From positions 83,922,157-83,986,156 of the forward strand of contig NC_134950.1 of NCBI RefSeq assembly GCF_965638725.1: a stretch of 64,000 nt of DNA, written 5' to 3'. This document shows, piece by piece, positions 22,435 to 35,714 of the stretch. Each line of letters opens with the position of its first letter. Position 1 is the stretch's first letter. The notes under the pieces were generated by a model. It was not told where the DNA came from, did not search any database, and saw only the letters and a list, made by a program, of their open reading frames with translations. A program made the translations under genes and the position numbers. This DNA is from Aptenodytes patagonicus (taxonomy: Eukaryota; Chordata; Aves; Sphenisciformes; Spheniscidae).

Positions 22435-25400
22435 ACAAGAGATTTAAGGCCAAAAGTAAATTCAGCCAATGGTCATGTCTTTTTAAAATAAGGGCAGAGA
22501 CACCTGCATATCCTGATATTATCAGATTGCCACATCAAAGAACAGTATATCCACTAAGTCACATAAATCATGCAGGAGGAGATAACCAATGACAGAAGGT
22601 GGCAACAATGCTGCTTTAGAATTTCATTCAGCATTAGCCCTGCAAACACTCCCGAAATCATTGAAATGTAGATTCTGGCCATTGCCTGTGGTCCTTGGCA
22701 GTAGTCTGGTATCGTTAAAATTACTTGTAACTTTGCTGTTGATTTCTGATGGATCGAGGCTGAGACATAACTCCTGCCAGATGAATTCACACATATGAAT
22801 TTAATCCAGGGCAACTAATTTCCAAATAGTATCAAGTCTCCCCAAAGGTAGTCCTCCCTGCTTTCTTTATGGGACTTCAAATGTTCAGAGCTCCGGAGCT
22901 TTAAAATAGCATGTTGGTCCTGCGTAAGCTCTTTGAAATGTGGAAAACTAAGTGGCACTGAGCCGCAGTCAGAAGGTTTACCTTTTAGCAGGGTCTTATG
23001 CTGCAGGGAGCCTTGCCAAAGCCACATTATTCAGCAACAGCTTTGCTCTGCTTACTCCTTCTCATTCGAATGCACGTCTGACTGATTTGGGTGGCTGTAA
23101 TAAGCTGACTTCACGTCTTCCCTGTTTATTTTACTCTCAGGAATTCTCAGCAATAGTGGAGTAAACCATGCTGCCAAAGAGACTTACCCTGACACCTCCC
23201 AAGAGAAGTGCCATAGCAAAGTATGACAGGGAGAGGAAAGTGAAGACAGGGAAGATGTTAGACAAGACTTAGGATTTACCAGCAAGGCAAAGCAGTGAGT
23301 GAACAACATACACGACTCAGCTTCGTATTAGATTGACTCTGGGTCAAAAAAATGGAAGCAGCTGAAAGCCTATGCAAAAGCAAAAGCATAGAAGAAACAA
23401 GGTAAAAAATGCCTCTCTTATACTCAGTAATGTGAGAAACAGGTACAATTTTTTGTTTGTTTGAATGGGATGCCAAATTGTAGTCAGTTGACTTGACTAG
23501 GAAATGCGAAAGTAGATGGTATTCCTCCAGGTGGGAGACAGACGCACATAAACCAAAGTCATCAGCTAGCTGTTTGTTTGCTAGTTTGGCTGCAGCATTA
23601 AGGTTTGTTAAATGTTTTTTTAAAAGTAAATTATTCTAGCATCAAGTAAGAAATTAACTGGAGATATTTTTGCGTTTTCTTGTATTTGAAACAGCAGCTA
23701 CAGTTACGTGTCCTAATAAAGGAAGATATTTGGGAAACATTAAATACAGGTAAATACTATCTTACAGTGGTGGCAAGTCATTTACAATCTACATGCATAT
23801 AGCTTTCCACACGAGATCTCCAGTAAGGAAATCCATAACCTCAAAAAATAATTAAATAAAGAATAAATGAAGTTCATCCATCAGAATTTTGGAGGAACTA
23901 TTAGCTATAAAGAGATATATGAAAGGCATGTGAGGTAAAATATGCAACCACTTTTCTTTAAGAATATTCTTGCTAGGTCTCTTGTCTCTTTCAGTAATGC
24001 TAAACATTAAACTGGTCTTATTTCATTTTCTTTCTCTTTCCTACACTGCTTGTGGAGATTGTTTGGAAAGAATCCAGCAATAAGAGGTTCCTGTTCTGAC
24101 TGTTTGTTAGTTTTTTTCCCTGCTGCTGTCACAGAGGTTGTTCTGTTTTATTTGCTCAATTTGGTTGTGGATGTCATTATTGCTTACTGCAAAATGGGCT
24201 TTTCCGTATTTCTGGTATACCTCTTTCTTTGCTGTTCCTCACATAATATTTTTTTTTTTTTTGTAAGGAAGTGAGCTGCTGCCCAGAAACTTAATCCTAC
24301 TGTTACAAACCCCCAAAGGATCTCTATTTTAGGGATCTCTATTTTAGTTCAGCATATCTTATTGATCAGTTCAGCCCTCCTATAGAGAGATTATTTTTTT
24401 AATTGAAAATTTTCTGTATGTATTGAGAAGGTTTAAGAACAGTACCACAGTAAAGAGTTTATGCTGTGGCTCAGACTTACAGTCTACTTCTTCATGGAAG
24501 CCAATGTATGTTGCCAGACTGAGAAGAAATAGGCTTATACCATCCACGAAGCCAATTCTAATACCACAGCTGGCAGGGGGGTAATGGACAAGGGCTTCAT
24601 TCAGTAGCCCTGGTCTTCCTCATTGAGGAAGGCTGATGCAAGGTCCAGCCAGAAACGGAGAGCTGCATCTTGTCAGAGAGCAAGAACCAAATGCAGAAGA
24701 CAGGAGCTAGCATCAACAAGTGGGAGTCTGAGGAGCTCGTCACCTGGAGAGTAGTTGCAGAGCAGGCATGAATATATTCCTTGTTTCAAGCAGGTATTTG
24801 CAAGGGCAGCCACATCTAAGCAACTCCAAAGGCTTGTGCATTAGGTAGACTTACAAACATCAGCTGAGAGGGATTTGTTCCAAATGAATGGATCTAGTTC
24901 ATTTGATTAATGAACTGAAAAAGATCTTGAGGCCGATTTGTTGACTCATTAGAGTAAAATGCCACTTTTTTATTTTAGAAAACAGTAAAGGGGACTCATG
25001 AATTTCAGTGCTGAAATAAAAGCCACCTAGTTTCTTGATTTTTGATACTAAAATACAATTTTTATGGTGGAGCTTGCATACTCTGAGGGTTCTTTGGGAT
25101 GTTTTATTATTTCAGTAACCCAGCTGAAGGCTGCTTCTCTTGATGTCTTGACCTTAAAGGCACACTACATCACAAAGCCCATCTGACTACAAAAGACACC
25201 TCTCATTAGATCTGAAGCCAGGCTTGCAGGTTTGCCATCTGTACAGCTGATGAGAGTGGTCCCTCCATGCTCCTTGGTGGGTGCACAGATAAGCTTTTAT
25301 CACATAACCTAGCAAGCGTGATGGATACAGACACGTCAGACTCCCTAGGCAGAAGGTTACAACTCGTCACTTGACTTCATCTTGATCACTTCTCCTGGCA

Positions 25401-28400
25401 ACTCCATACAGTGGTTTTGCTTCTCACTGTTGGTCTTTCATCTACCTTATTACTCTCAGGTGGTCAGGCAGATTCATGAGGTCACAGCATTTCAAAGAAG
25501 CTGGTGGCCCTGCCACCAACGGCATGCTTCTCAACTGAAACCTGTGTCAACAAACCCTACTAGCAGAATTTTTTCCCTTAAAAAACACAGCCTGATGTTG
25601 CAGGCCAGAAGTTGTTGTGTAGGTCATAGGCCAGGTACCTCCCTTCCTCATGTAATCCAGCTCATGGGCTGTTTCACAACTGGGTTCAGGTAACTTCAGA
25701 AGTCTACAGATGGCAATGAATTCATTCACACTAACGGAGAGTCAGTTTTAGCAGCAGCAGCGAGCACACTGTTTTACAAAAGCAAAATGCTACTTTTTTT
25801 TTTCTGCTATCTTATGAAAACAAGACCCAGTTGTTTTCTTCTTTACAGTATAGTAAAAATGCATACATCTTTTGCAGATTTAATGTAAGATCTGGAGCAG
25901 TAACTCTAATTCTAAACTTTCTCTGTAAGCTGAAAGAAAACTGAATATTCAATCAATCAATAAAGGAAATAAATACATATTTAATACTATGGGTGGAGAA
26001 GGTGGGGCAACCTGCATGTGTACATTTCTTAAATTTCTGTCTCATAAAACTGCTGGAGTTTTGCATTTAGTGTCATTATTTGGTTTCTACAGACCTCTGT
26101 TTCCTCTCCTTTTTTTAAAATGTGGAAACTGGAAAGGAGAAAAGGCATGAAACATACATATTGTTCAGGGAGGTTTAGTTAATTAATTGAGCCACTAAAA
26201 GTGTTCTTGGTCTGGGCAAGAGTCAGTAGGAAGTACTGCTGGCTTACTCTGACATACTAATTGATGAGAATGTTGATTTACTGAGAGCACTCTAAAAAAA
26301 AATTTTCTAGATATATGTTCCAATTAGGGGACATGAGCTGCTCTTTGTTTAATAATGAAAAAAATTAGCTACATCGTACTGTAACTTCTTTTACTAAATA
26401 TAAATATTTTTATCAAATGCATAGACAATATATTTATTCATTTTAATCTTCATGCATTTTCAAATGTGCAAACTAAGCTTGTTCAGAAAAACTGTGAAGC
26501 AGGTTTTTAAAGGTGCCTTTGTTTTTTTCTTTTTGTGAAGACTTATTATTTTAATTGTTTAGACTGGTGCACCATGAAAAATAGTGACAGTTTTTTAATT
26601 TGCAAACAGCCATAATTTTTACTAATGATGTACAGATTATATTGATATGATTCACACATGCCCCATTTTCTGTTTGGGGGACTGAAAAACTCACCCACTG
26701 CACCAAAGCCACAACCTACATACTTTTCTCAGTCGTTTAAAAAAGGAACATAGCATGCTGGAACTGCCTTTTTGCTTGACAGCAGCAAGGCAATTTAGAG
26801 CTCACTTAGTAAAACATAAAACCGTAAAAGTGGAAAGCAGCATGTATATATACCTGTCTTTATGTACAAGGTAGGAGATACAGCTTTCTAAGAATACATC
26901 TCCAAAAACTCTTAACAAAATCAGGGATGCTAGAGGAAAAAAACCCACACACAAGTAGTATGTGATTAGAGAAGTACATAACGGATATTGTATTGCCCAT
27001 TTGACTTTTACTGGTGGGTTTTCCCCATCTATTTTCTTCTGCATGGTATTCCCCTATAGTCACAAGCAGAATTGATCACCCAAAGGTTTCTAATCATACT
27101 CCTGAAAACTCTGGAACAATTTTCAAGTAGCACATTGTAATTAGTTTAGCAAAGAAGATAACAACTGCTGGCAGCACCAAGATGCATTAAATAAGGTAAA
27201 AACAAGCAAAATATTTTTTTCGTGGTGTTTGATGGGTTCTTTTTCTATCAAAATCTCGGTTGCTAGCATCCTTTACCAGAAAGTACCAAGTACAGAAATA
27301 TTTCAGACCTACAAAATATGATCTCTTGTATTACACTGAATGTCTTTGTTGTGTATTTTCATGAATTTTTTAAGGGGTGCTAAAGTTGCTTCAGCTAAAA
27401 ATGAGTAAAAAAATAATCCAAATGAAACTCTACGTAAGAAGAAGTTCTTACTTGTAAACTTACATTAGAAAAGACTGAACATTCCAAACAACCCTGACCA
27501 CTTCACCTCCTCCTCATAAACAGTAATAATAAAATAAAGTCTTTTAGAAAAGAATAATGCGTATGTCAGTCAGGAATCATGGTCCAGTTTCCTATACAAA
27601 GCTGTATGCAATGAACACTGATGCATTTTATCACTCTGTATGTATGTAACTCCTTCAGAGTCTTCCAGGTAAAAAGGTTTTGCTTTGCAAAGATCCTTAA
27701 CCCTCCCGAGCTGAAGAAGTCAGAATCCCAAAATACCACGTGCTGCTGCTGCTTCACTGTGTGCTTTGTAATCCTTTCACAGTCTGAGCCTGGGGAAAAA
27801 ATAGTTAAAGAATTATAAGCGCTTTGGGCAAAAGTATATTAAGCTGCAATATTTTCTTCAGTTTTGGTATCGACTAATTCATTTTTTCGGTTGTGGCTTG
27901 TGTGAATTTTTTTTTCATCTATATTGGGATACATGCTCTTATTAGTAATGACAAAGTTGGATTGTTGTGTCCTACACTTCTAGAAAAGGACACGGAGGAC
28001 TTATAGTAATAAGTAAAACCTGCTGAACTCATTCCAAGTCGAATCAGCATCCCAGAGATGTGTTCCCAGAGATGTGTTCTTGCACAACCACGAGTTATTC
28101 CTGTAACACAGAATTGCATTACACTAAAAGTAGTATTCAGTGATCTTTTTCATTTACACGATTTTGGGGTTGATTGGTACCTTGGGGTCAAGAATTGAAA
28201 TCTCAACTTTGTTTTCAGCTAGGAGGTTGAATCTCACCTCTCCCATAGGTATAGGAGCTATACAGCCTTCTCATTGGAAATTATGGCAACAGGTTTCTAA
28301 GTGAAATAGCCTGAGCTATTCATAGATCACATACAGGAAAACAGGCATGGCTTTGGGTTTTTACTGTAGACTTTAGCAATGCTTAGTTATCTGCCTACTT

Positions 28401-29736
28401 TGCAGATGGAAGTTTGAAAATACAAGTTTTAGGTGTTCTGCGCATAATATAAAGATCTTGCATTTACATGTCTAAATTCTGCTTAAGCCCCATTCTCAAA
28501 AAAACCCCCAAACCTTAAAGGGTAACATGACTATTTTTGGTATCTTCAACAAAAGAAAACAGCTGCTCTATTTTTTTCTGTATAGATACATCTATCTTTA
28601 TATACGGTAACTTTTTTCCGAATATGTCAACATTGTTCTTTCAAACTAACTTCAGAAATTGAACAGAATCCTGTGGACATTCTTCTCAGCATCCATAATT
28701 TCCGTGGTTTTGTAATTTGTGCGCACATATTTATTATTTGTGAACACTGAAAAGCAAGACGTGATCTCTTCCCTGCAGACTTTGCAAGGGGCAACTGTCC
28801 TCTGTTGGAAAATACAGCATTGTCAATGGATATGAGGGATCATGTATAGCCAAGCTCTAAATTAAAGTAATTATGACTAACATATTATTCTCAAATGTCA
28901 GTGCAAAATACTGGAAGCAGCTGTGTACAAAAAAACAAATAAAAACTGCATTGTTGTTTTATCTAATGCATTGAATAGTTTACATAAATCTGTTGCTCAG
29001 AAATGTTACATACTTCGAGCAAATGAGACTAATTTTTTAAATTATACATATTTATTAGGATATTGAACGGAATATACAAGTCACAAAGGGGTCTGTTTCT
29101 TTTGAGGGAGGTTTAAAAATGGATTAGCTCAGAAAAAAATAGTTCATCCATTCCACAATCTTTGGAAAGCAAACTTCAGGACTTTATGCTCAAGTCCTTT
29201 TGTCTTTTGAACTTGGTAGTATTTGTTAAAAAAAAAAAAAAGATGTTTTGCTTTGTTTAATCTGCAGTATTCTAGACATATTCTATATAAATTCTTACTG
29301 CACTTTCATTATACTTGGGTTTTTTTTCCTTCAGCGTTAAATTATTTAGTGTTGTTGCATGCTCTTTGACAGCTACTACATTCAGTCCCTACGACACTGT
29401 TTTTTATTTGCAAGGTAAAACTATTCTTTGAATTTCTGCAACCTGGAAGGCAATGACTAATACACAACTCTTTTGCCACACTTGATCTTGTGAAATGTGT
29501 CATGGAACTTTCAATTATTTCCAGATGCTATACACCAACACTAAACCCCAAAATACCCTTTGCTAAGACAACAAATTTCACATATGCTTGCAATATATTG
29601 TTTACAAGAGGCAGAGAGAAACGTCATTTTTAGAAGTACTTTACATAAAGGCTGAACTGATGAATATGCTCTTGAATTACCTTTATCAATTCAACTACCG
29701 AATATATCTAGTTTGAAGATTATGAACTTTTTCCAG
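22435..29736. other. Gene-poor interval, nothing recognised
   Basis: About 7.3 kb of AT-rich sequence between the provirus and the CR1 element. ORFs are short (103 codons at most) and show no family signature or linked splice sites. I looked for exons of OTULINL, the neighbour expected from vertebrate synteny, and found none. Confidence 0.5.
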
Positions 29737-29744
29737 TTGTTCTT

Positions 29745-29935
29745 GTGGGGGGAGCATTGGGCAGAGAGAGCGGACTCAGGGGCTGGTGCCATGGGCGGAA
29801 TTTTGGTTTTTTGATCACAGGGAGGTTTACACGGCACTGGGCCTGCTGGCGACAGATGGAGTCCAGCTATCTCACAGGGGGGAAAGGATCATTGCTCATG
29901 AATTGGTGGGGCTCATTGAGAGGGCTTTAAACTAG
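29745..29935 (+). pseudogene. CR1 ORF1 3' remnant
   Basis: The last roughly 60 codons of CR1 ORF1, ending at TAG 29933-29935. An LRGWCHG..FGF start and a following DGVQLSHRG stretch are seen in neighbouring frames, so a small frame disruption lies between them. In related CR1 elements this region is the end of an esterase-like domain, usually with His in DGVHLS; Gln replaces it here. Confidence 0.65.
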
Positions 29936-29997
29936 GTTTGAAGGGGGAAGAGGATAAAACCAGGCTCACTAGAGATGAGCCTAGGGGTGGCGTGCCA

Positions 29998-32793
29998 ATG
30001 CCGGGGGTGAAATCGATAGCCCAGCTCAAGTGTATCTACACCAATGCACGCAGCACGGGTGGCAAACAGGAGGAGCTGGAAGCCATTGTGCAGCGGGAGA
30101 GATATGACTTAGTCGCCATCACAGAAACATGGTGGGGCGACTCTCATGATTGGAGTGCTGCAATGGATGGCTACAGACTCTTCAGAAGGGACAGGCGAGG
30201 AAGGAGAGGCGGTGGGGTGGCTCTGTATGTTAGGGAGTGTTTCAATAGTCTAGAGCTCAATGATTGTGATGATGATACGGTTGAGTGTTTATGGATAAGG
30301 ATGAGGGGGAAGGCCAACGAGGCAGATATCCTGCTGGGAGTCTGTTATAGACCACCCAACCAGGATGAAGGGGCGGATGAAGCGTTCTACAAGCAGCTGG
30401 CAGAAGTCTCTCAATCGCTAGCCCTTGTTCTTGTGGGGGACTTCAACTTCCCAGACATCTGCTGGAAATACAACATGGCAGAGAGGAAAGAGTCTAGGAG
30501 GTTCCTGGAGTGTGTGGAAGACAACTTCCTGACACAGCTGGTAAGTGAGCCTACCAGGGGAGGTGCCTCGCTTGACCTGCTGTTTACAAATAGAGAAGGA
30601 CTGGTGGGAGATGTGCTGGTCGGAGGCCGTCTTGGGCTTAGCGACCATGAAATTGTAGAATTCTCGCTTCTTGGTGAAGTAAGGAGGGGGGGCAGCAAAA
30701 TGGCAACCATGGACATCCGGAGGGCGGACTTTGGCCTGTTCAGGATGCTGGTTGAGAGAGTCCCTTGGGAGACGGTCCTGAAGGGCAAAGGGGTCCAGGA
30801 AGGCTGGATGATCTTCAAGAAGGAAGTCTTAAAGGCACAGGAGCAGGCTGTCCCTGTACGCCGTAAGAAGAATGGGCGGGGAAGACGACCGGCCTGGCTG
30901 AACAGGGAGCTTTTGCTGAGACTCAGGAAAAAAAGGAGAGTTTACCGCTTGTGGAAGAAGGGGCAGGCAACTCAAGAAGAGTACAGGGACCTCGTTAGGT
31001 CATGCAGAGAGGAAATGAGAAAGGCAAAAGCCCAGCTAGAACGCAATCTGGCCACTGTCATTAGAGACAACAAAAAAAGTTTTTACAAATATACTAATGA
31101 CAAGAAGAGAGCCAAGGAGAATCTCCATCCTTTATTGGATGCGGGGGGGAACATTGTCACTGAGGATGAGGAAAAGGCTGAGGTACTTAATGCCTTCTTT
31201 GCCTCAGTCTTTAACAGGCAGACCAGTTATCCGCAGGGTACTCGGCCCCCTGAGCTGGAAGACAGGGACGGCGAGCAGGATGAACCCCCCATAATCCAAG
31301 AGGAAGCAGTCAATGACCTGCTATGCCACCTGGACACTCACAAGTCTATGGGGCCGGATGGGATCCACCCGAGAGTGCTGAGGGAGCTGGCGGAGGAGCT
31401 CGCCAAGCCGCTTTCCATCATTTATCAGCAGTCCTGGTTAACGGGGGAGGTCCCGGGCGACTGGAGGCTTGCCAGTGTGACACCCATCTACAAGAAGGGC
31501 CGGAAGGAGGACCTGGGGAACTACAGGCCTGTCAGCCTGACCTCGGTGCCGGGGAAGATTATGGAGCGGTTCATCTTGAGGGCGCTCACAAGGCATGTGC
31601 GGGACAACCAGGGGATCAGGCCCAGCCAGCACGGGTTCATGAGAGGCAGGTCCTGCTTGACCAACCTGATCTCCTTCTATGACCAGGTGACCCGCCTAGT
31701 GGATGAGAGAAAGGCTGTGGATGTGGTCTACCTGGACTTCAGCAAGGCCTTTGACACCGTCTCCCACAGCATTCTCCTAGAGAAGCTGGCGGCTCACGGC
31801 TTAGACAGGTGGACTCTGCGCTGGGTCAAAAACTGGCTGGACGGCCGGGCCCAGAGAGTTGTGGTGAATGGAGTTACATCCAGTTGGCAGCCGGTCACAA
31901 GCGGTGTTCCCCAGGGCTCAGTTTTGGGGCCGGTCTTGTTCAATATCTTTATCAATGATCTGGATGAGGGGATCACGACCCTCAGTAAGTTTGCAGACGA
32001 CACCAAGCTGGGCAGGAGTGTTGATCTGCTCGAGGGTAGGAAGGCTCTGCAGAGGGACCTGGACAGGCTGGATCGATGGGCCCAGACCAACTGTATGAGG
32101 TTCAACAAGGACAAGTGCCGGGTCCTGCACTTGGGCCACAACAACCCCATGCAGCGCTACAATCTTGGGGAAGAGTGGCTGGAAAGCTGCCTGGCAGAAA
32201 AGGGCCTGGGGGTGTTGGTCGACAGCCGGCTGAACATGAGCCAGCAGTGTGCCCAGGCGGCCAAGAAGGCCAATGGCATCCTGGCCTGTATCAGAAATGG
32301 TGTGGCCAGCAGGAGTAGGGAAGGGATCGTGCCCCTGTACTCGGCACTGGTGAGGCCGCACCTCGAATACTGTGTTCAGTTTTGGGCCCCTCACTACAAG
32401 AAGGACGTTGAGGTGCTGGAGCGTGTCCAGAGAAGGGCAATGAAGCTGGTGAAGGGTCTGGAGAACAAGTCTTATGAGGAGCGGCTGAGGGAATTGGGGT
32501 TGTTTAGCCTGGAGAAAAGGAGGCTGAGGGGAGACCTCATCGCACTCTACAACTCCCTGAAAAGAGGTTGTAGCGAGGTGGGTGTTGGTCTCTTCTCCCA
32601 AGTAACTAGCGATAGGACGAGAGGAAATGGCCTCAAGTTGCACCAGGGGAGGTTTAGATGGGACGTGAGGAAAAATTTCTTTACTGACAGAGTGGTTAAA
32701 CATTGGAAGAGGCTGCCCAGGGAAGTGGTTGAGTCCCCATCCCTGGAGGTATTTAAAAGACGTGTAGATGAGGTGCTTAGGGACATGGTTTAG
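29998..32793 (+). CDS. CR1 ORF2: endonuclease-reverse transcriptase
   Basis: An uninterrupted frame of 931 codons from the first ATG (29998); it is open further upstream to 29938. The N-terminal APE-type endonuclease shows [12 protein letters not shown] and SDHE, the nicking and metal-binding motifs used in target-primed integration. The central reverse transcriptase shows [30 protein letters not shown] and the catalytic FADDTKL. The C-terminal CR1-specific region ends ..[13 protein letters not shown]. The length fits complete CR1 ORF2 proteins. The absence of any stop or shift over 2.8 kb makes this an unusually well-preserved copy. GC content is clearly higher than the flanks, as usual for young CR1. 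Confidence 0.95.
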   Translation: MPGVKSIAQLKCIYTNARSTGGKQEELEAIVQRERYDLVAITETWWGDSHDWSAAMDGYRLFRRDRRGRRGGGVALYVRECFNSLELNDCDDDTVECLWIRMRGKANEADILLGVCYRPPNQDEGADEAFYKQLAEVSQSLALVLVGDFNFPDICWKYNMAERKESRRFLECVEDNFLTQLVSEPTRGGASLDLLFTNREGLVGDVLVGGRLGLSDHEIVEFSLLGEVRRGGSKMATMDIRRADFGLFRMLVERVPWETVLKGKGVQEGWMIFKKEVLKAQEQAVPVRRKKNGRGRRPAWLNRELLLRLRKKRRVYRLWKKGQATQEEYRDLVRSCREEMRKAKAQLERNLATVIRDNKKSFYKYTNDKKRAKENLHPLLDAGGNIVTEDEEKAEVLNAFFASVFNRQTSYPQGTRPPELEDRDGEQDEPPIIQEEAVNDLLCHLDTHKSMGPDGIHPRVLRELAEELAKPLSIIYQQSWLTGEVPGDWRLASVTPIYKKGRKEDLGNYRPVSLTSVPGKIMERFILRALTRHVRDNQGIRPSQHGFMRGRSCLTNLISFYDQVTRLVDERKAVDVVYLDFSKAFDTVSHSILLEKLAAHGLDRWTLRWVKNWLDGRAQRVVVNGVTSSWQPVTSGVPQGSVLGPVLFNIFINDLDEGITTLSKFADDTKLGRSVDLLEGRKALQRDLDRLDRWAQTNCMRFNKDKCRVLHLGHNNPMQRYNLGEEWLESCLAEKGLGVLVDSRLNMSQQCAQAAKKANGILACIRNGVASRSREGIVPLYSALVRPHLEYCVQFWAPHYKKDVEVLERVQRRAMKLVKGLENKSYEERLRELGLFSLEKRRLRGDLIALYNSLKRGCSEVGVGLFSQVTSDRTRGNGLKLHQGRFRWDVRKNFFTDRVVKHWKRLPREVVESPSLEVFKRRVDEVLRDMV

Positions 32794-32860
32794 TGGACAT
32801 GGTGGTGTTGGGTTGACGGTTGGACTCGATGATCTTAAGAGGTCTTTTCCAACCTTAATG

Positions 32861-32876
32861 ATTCTATGATTCTATG
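32861..32876 (+). repeat. CR1 terminal octamer repeat
   Basis: Two tandem ATTCTATG units at the extreme 3' end of the CR1 copy. They define its orientation and right boundary. Confidence 0.9.
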
Positions 32877-32877
32877 A

Positions 32878-34779
32878 CTTTCCTCTTGAATGTGTTTATT
32901 CAGCCAATGACATTTGGAATACTTTTTTTCTGTTAATGCAAACACAAAGTTTCATTAGGAACATCACTACTTTGGGTATATAGTCTTGGTCTTTTTGTGA
33001 TGAAGAGAAAAAAATTTTAGTCATGTGATTGACACAAGCCCCATCTGTAAGCAGAAAAATACTAAATGGAAAAGACCGCACCTATTTTTTCAAGTTCACG
33101 TGGCAAGCATTAGTTTAACGCAGCCTGACATATGACATAGCAAGGTTTTCATTTAGTAATTCTTCAGAAAGGAAACATAATTTGATGTTCAGAAACTTCC
33201 TGTTACAAGGGAACAGTTCCAAATAGAGCAAGCATAGAATTTGCAAATTTCATTTCATAACTCAGGTACAGTTCATGTATTTTGCAGTGTCATTCTGTAA
33301 TACACCATTTTGCTCATGATGAAGAATTAGGTCTAGTTCGCAGCTTCGCCTATGTTATAAAGCTTTATGGAATTATTCTGCTCTGTAGTTCTCTGAAGGG
33401 TTGCGAAATGGTCAGCCAACACGTCTCTCCCATAAAGTTGCTGAGGGAATGGCAAGTGACTAAGAAACTAAAAAAAAAAAAGAATCTTAAAAAAGCAGGC
33501 AACTGTAATGATTCTTAAATGCTACTGAATCTAAGTTATTTTAATTATAGGAACATGGGAAACAGTTGTGTATATTTCAGGTGGACTCACTGTTTGAGCA
33601 GGAGTAATTCTGAAATGGCCAATGTGAAACAATAATCCATTTTGAGACAAACCAGTTGGTCAGTTGTTCAAACAAAGAGTTTTTTCAAAGGAGATGTCAG
33701 TGTCAAGAGCAATCCAACACAAATTTAACCCACAAGAAGAGCAGTGATTCAAAAAAAATTAAGGTAATGCTTTTTTCTTTTTTCAAACATTTGTGATACT
33801 TCCTTGTGTCTCAAGGATAAAAGAAACAGAAAAAACTTGTTTACAAAAAAAGTCCATCAGTTTTATGTGACTTAAAAGTTTCATGATGTTGCAAATTACT
33901 TGCCATTGTCATTTTAACCTTTCATAGGTTTTACTACCTGACCTCCACCTTAAAAAATGTTCTACCTGTACTGTTTGATACTCTAAATACATGGATTAAA
34001 AAAAAAAAATCATGTTAATTCAAATTCCTTTACTGTCAGCACGTTTGTAGTTATTTTCCCCCAGTCTTAGCATCACATGTATTACTTAAAGTGTATTCTA
34101 ATGAAGGAAATTCCAGAAAGAAGACAAATACTTTTCTCTTCCATTTTCAGGCCTGATTTCAAGGTGAACACCCTCCAAAAAGCTCAGTCTTCAGTGGACT
34201 TTTTTCTATCACAATACAGCTTTCCTACTTTTTACTGTTCTCAGTATTCCATTTTTAATAGTATTGGGTATGCTTGAGTAACATGTAATTTTGACAGATT
34301 TATCATTTACTCGACGTAGATTTCTATCCCATCTGGAGTTTAATAAAGGTGCATCGGAACTTGGTGACGTGTTTTTTGCACCTGGAAGAGAGACTTCCAG
34401 CCTCTGACAAGCTCCATACGATGGTTGTCACATACACATGCATCCCGACAGCACTGGGCTTCCTCATAAATATTTTCATATGGAGCATCTGACAACTGAA
34501 AAGCAACTCTACTTCCCTCCTCTCCTATATTTAAGAAGACTTTTTGTTGTCTCGAAGCTTGGGGATTTTCGTTTAACTGCTTTTATTTCATGTGAATTCA
34601 AGTCTTGATTTTGCACTTTACTGAAAGCTGGCTGTGTTACAAAATAAAAGAAGAACAAAACACAACCCCAAACACCAAAACACAACACAAACCAAGGCCT
34701 TCGCTCCCCGTGGGGGAGGATTTCAGAGGAGGGTCCCACCTTCGCAGGTGACATTACTGCAGGCACTCCCTTACGAAGC
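32878..34779. other. Nothing recognised upstream of the CpG island
   Basis: AT-rich spacer between the CR1 element and the OTULIN promoter. It has A- and T-runs and short ORFs without family features. Confidence 0.5.
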
Positions 34780-35040
34780 CGCACCACGGCTGCGGCGCTC
34801 ACAGGGGAGGCGGCTGGGCCGCCTCCGGTGCCGCAGGCGCCGCTTCGCCTCCTCCTCGCCCGCCCCAACGCCTGGCAGCGGGGCCAGCTCGGCGGCCTGA
34901 AGCGAGGCCCTGCACCCGCAGCCCCAAACCCGGCCAACCGCCGCCGCACGCGGGCGACCGCTGCGGCTCGTGCGAGGGCGGCCGCGGCCGGGCGCGGGGG
35001 GAACGCACTGCGGGCTCAGCAGCAAGGTCACGCGCCTCTC

Positions 35041-35058
35041 CCCCGCCCCGCCCCGCCC
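35041..35058 (+). promoter_or_regulatory. GC boxes (Sp1/KLF-type)
   Basis: Three consecutive CCCCG units give overlapping CCCCGCCC sites in the island core. Confidence 0.6.
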
Positions 35059-35131
35059 GGCACTGGTACCGCCCACCCCTCCGTGCCAGCAGGCCGACGG
35101 GGGCAATATTTTCTCCCCCTCCGCCGCCAAG

Positions 35132-35141
35132 GCGCATGCGC
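35132..35141. promoter_or_regulatory. NRF-1 site
   Basis: The palindrome GCGCATGCGC exactly matches the NRF-1 core and sits about 390 bp upstream of the start codon in the CpG island. Confidence 0.65.
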
Positions 35142-35526
35142 TGGAGGCCAGCGCCCGCCGTGCTCCGCCGCTGTGCCGCGGCGCCTTTTGCGTGAGGGCG
35201 GCCGGGCGGAAGGAAGGAACGAGGAAGGCAGCGCGGGCACGTACAAACGCTATTTCCGGCGTGACGACGCGCGCGCGGAGGATGCCGGTGACGCGGAAGC
35301 AACTGCGGAGCCGCGTAAGGGCCGGGCGGGCGCTCGCTCGCTCGCGCGGGGCCGTGGCCGTGGCCGTGGCCGTTGCCGCGGCGATGGGAGCGCCGGGCGC
35401 GTGCTGGCAGCCGTTGTAGCCGGTCCCCGCGCGGGCCTGTGGGCGGGCGCTTCGCGGGGCCCGCGCGCTGAACGGCGGCCTCTTCCGCAGGGAGCCTCCC
35501 GGCATCGCGGGCCCGGCCCCGCCGCC

Positions 35527-35714
35527 ATGAGCGGCGAGCGGCGGGCGGGGAGGGGCGCGGCGGGCGGCGACGCGCTGCGTGCCCCCGACGGCCCCGGCGA
35601 GCGGGCAGCCGGAGCGGGGGCGGCCTCCTGCGCTCGGCGGGGCGCGGCTCCTGCGGCAGGCGGCGCCGATCGGTGTCGGGCCCGTGGTCCCGCAGGACAG
35701 AGGATGCCGGAAAG
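35527..35714 (+). CDS. OTULIN: OTULIN exon 1 (coding part)
   Basis: ATG in a strong Kozak context (GCCGCCATGA). Encodes residues 1-62 plus two bases of codon 63: a low-complexity Ala/Gly/Arg-rich tail ending QRMPE, then donor AG|GTGAGG. Composition, length and position parallel the disordered N-terminus of mammalian OTULIN. Its phase joins exon 2 to give MPE-S-EEDMY. It lies entirely in the CpG island. Confidence 0.85.

Larger units (their letters stand above)
29737..32877 (+). mobile_element. Near-complete CR1 LINE
   Basis: About 3.1 kb non-LTR retrotransposon: the 3' end of ORF1, a full ORF2, and an 84-bp 3' UTR ending in two ATTCTATG octamers (32861-32876), the CR1 hallmark used instead of poly(A). 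The 5' edge is estimated where CR1-like sequence begins, so the promoter and most of ORF1 are missing. No clear target-site duplication is visible, which is usual for CR1. Confidence 0.93.

Noticed and set aside
22435-29736. OTULINL exons expected upstream of OTULIN
   Set aside because: Searched by eye for the conserved DNY and DRHY blocks; none seen, so the paralogue is probably outside the window.
30411-32786. Minus-strand and other-frame ORFs inside the CR1 element (up to 261 codons)
   Set aside because: Shadows of the true plus-strand ORF2.
34509-34949. 146-codon minus-strand ORF with a hydrophobic stretch, divergent from OTULIN
   Set aside because: It spans the edge of the CpG island, half in stop-poor GC-rich DNA and half in AT-rich spacer, with no homology or splice signals. 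Most likely chance.
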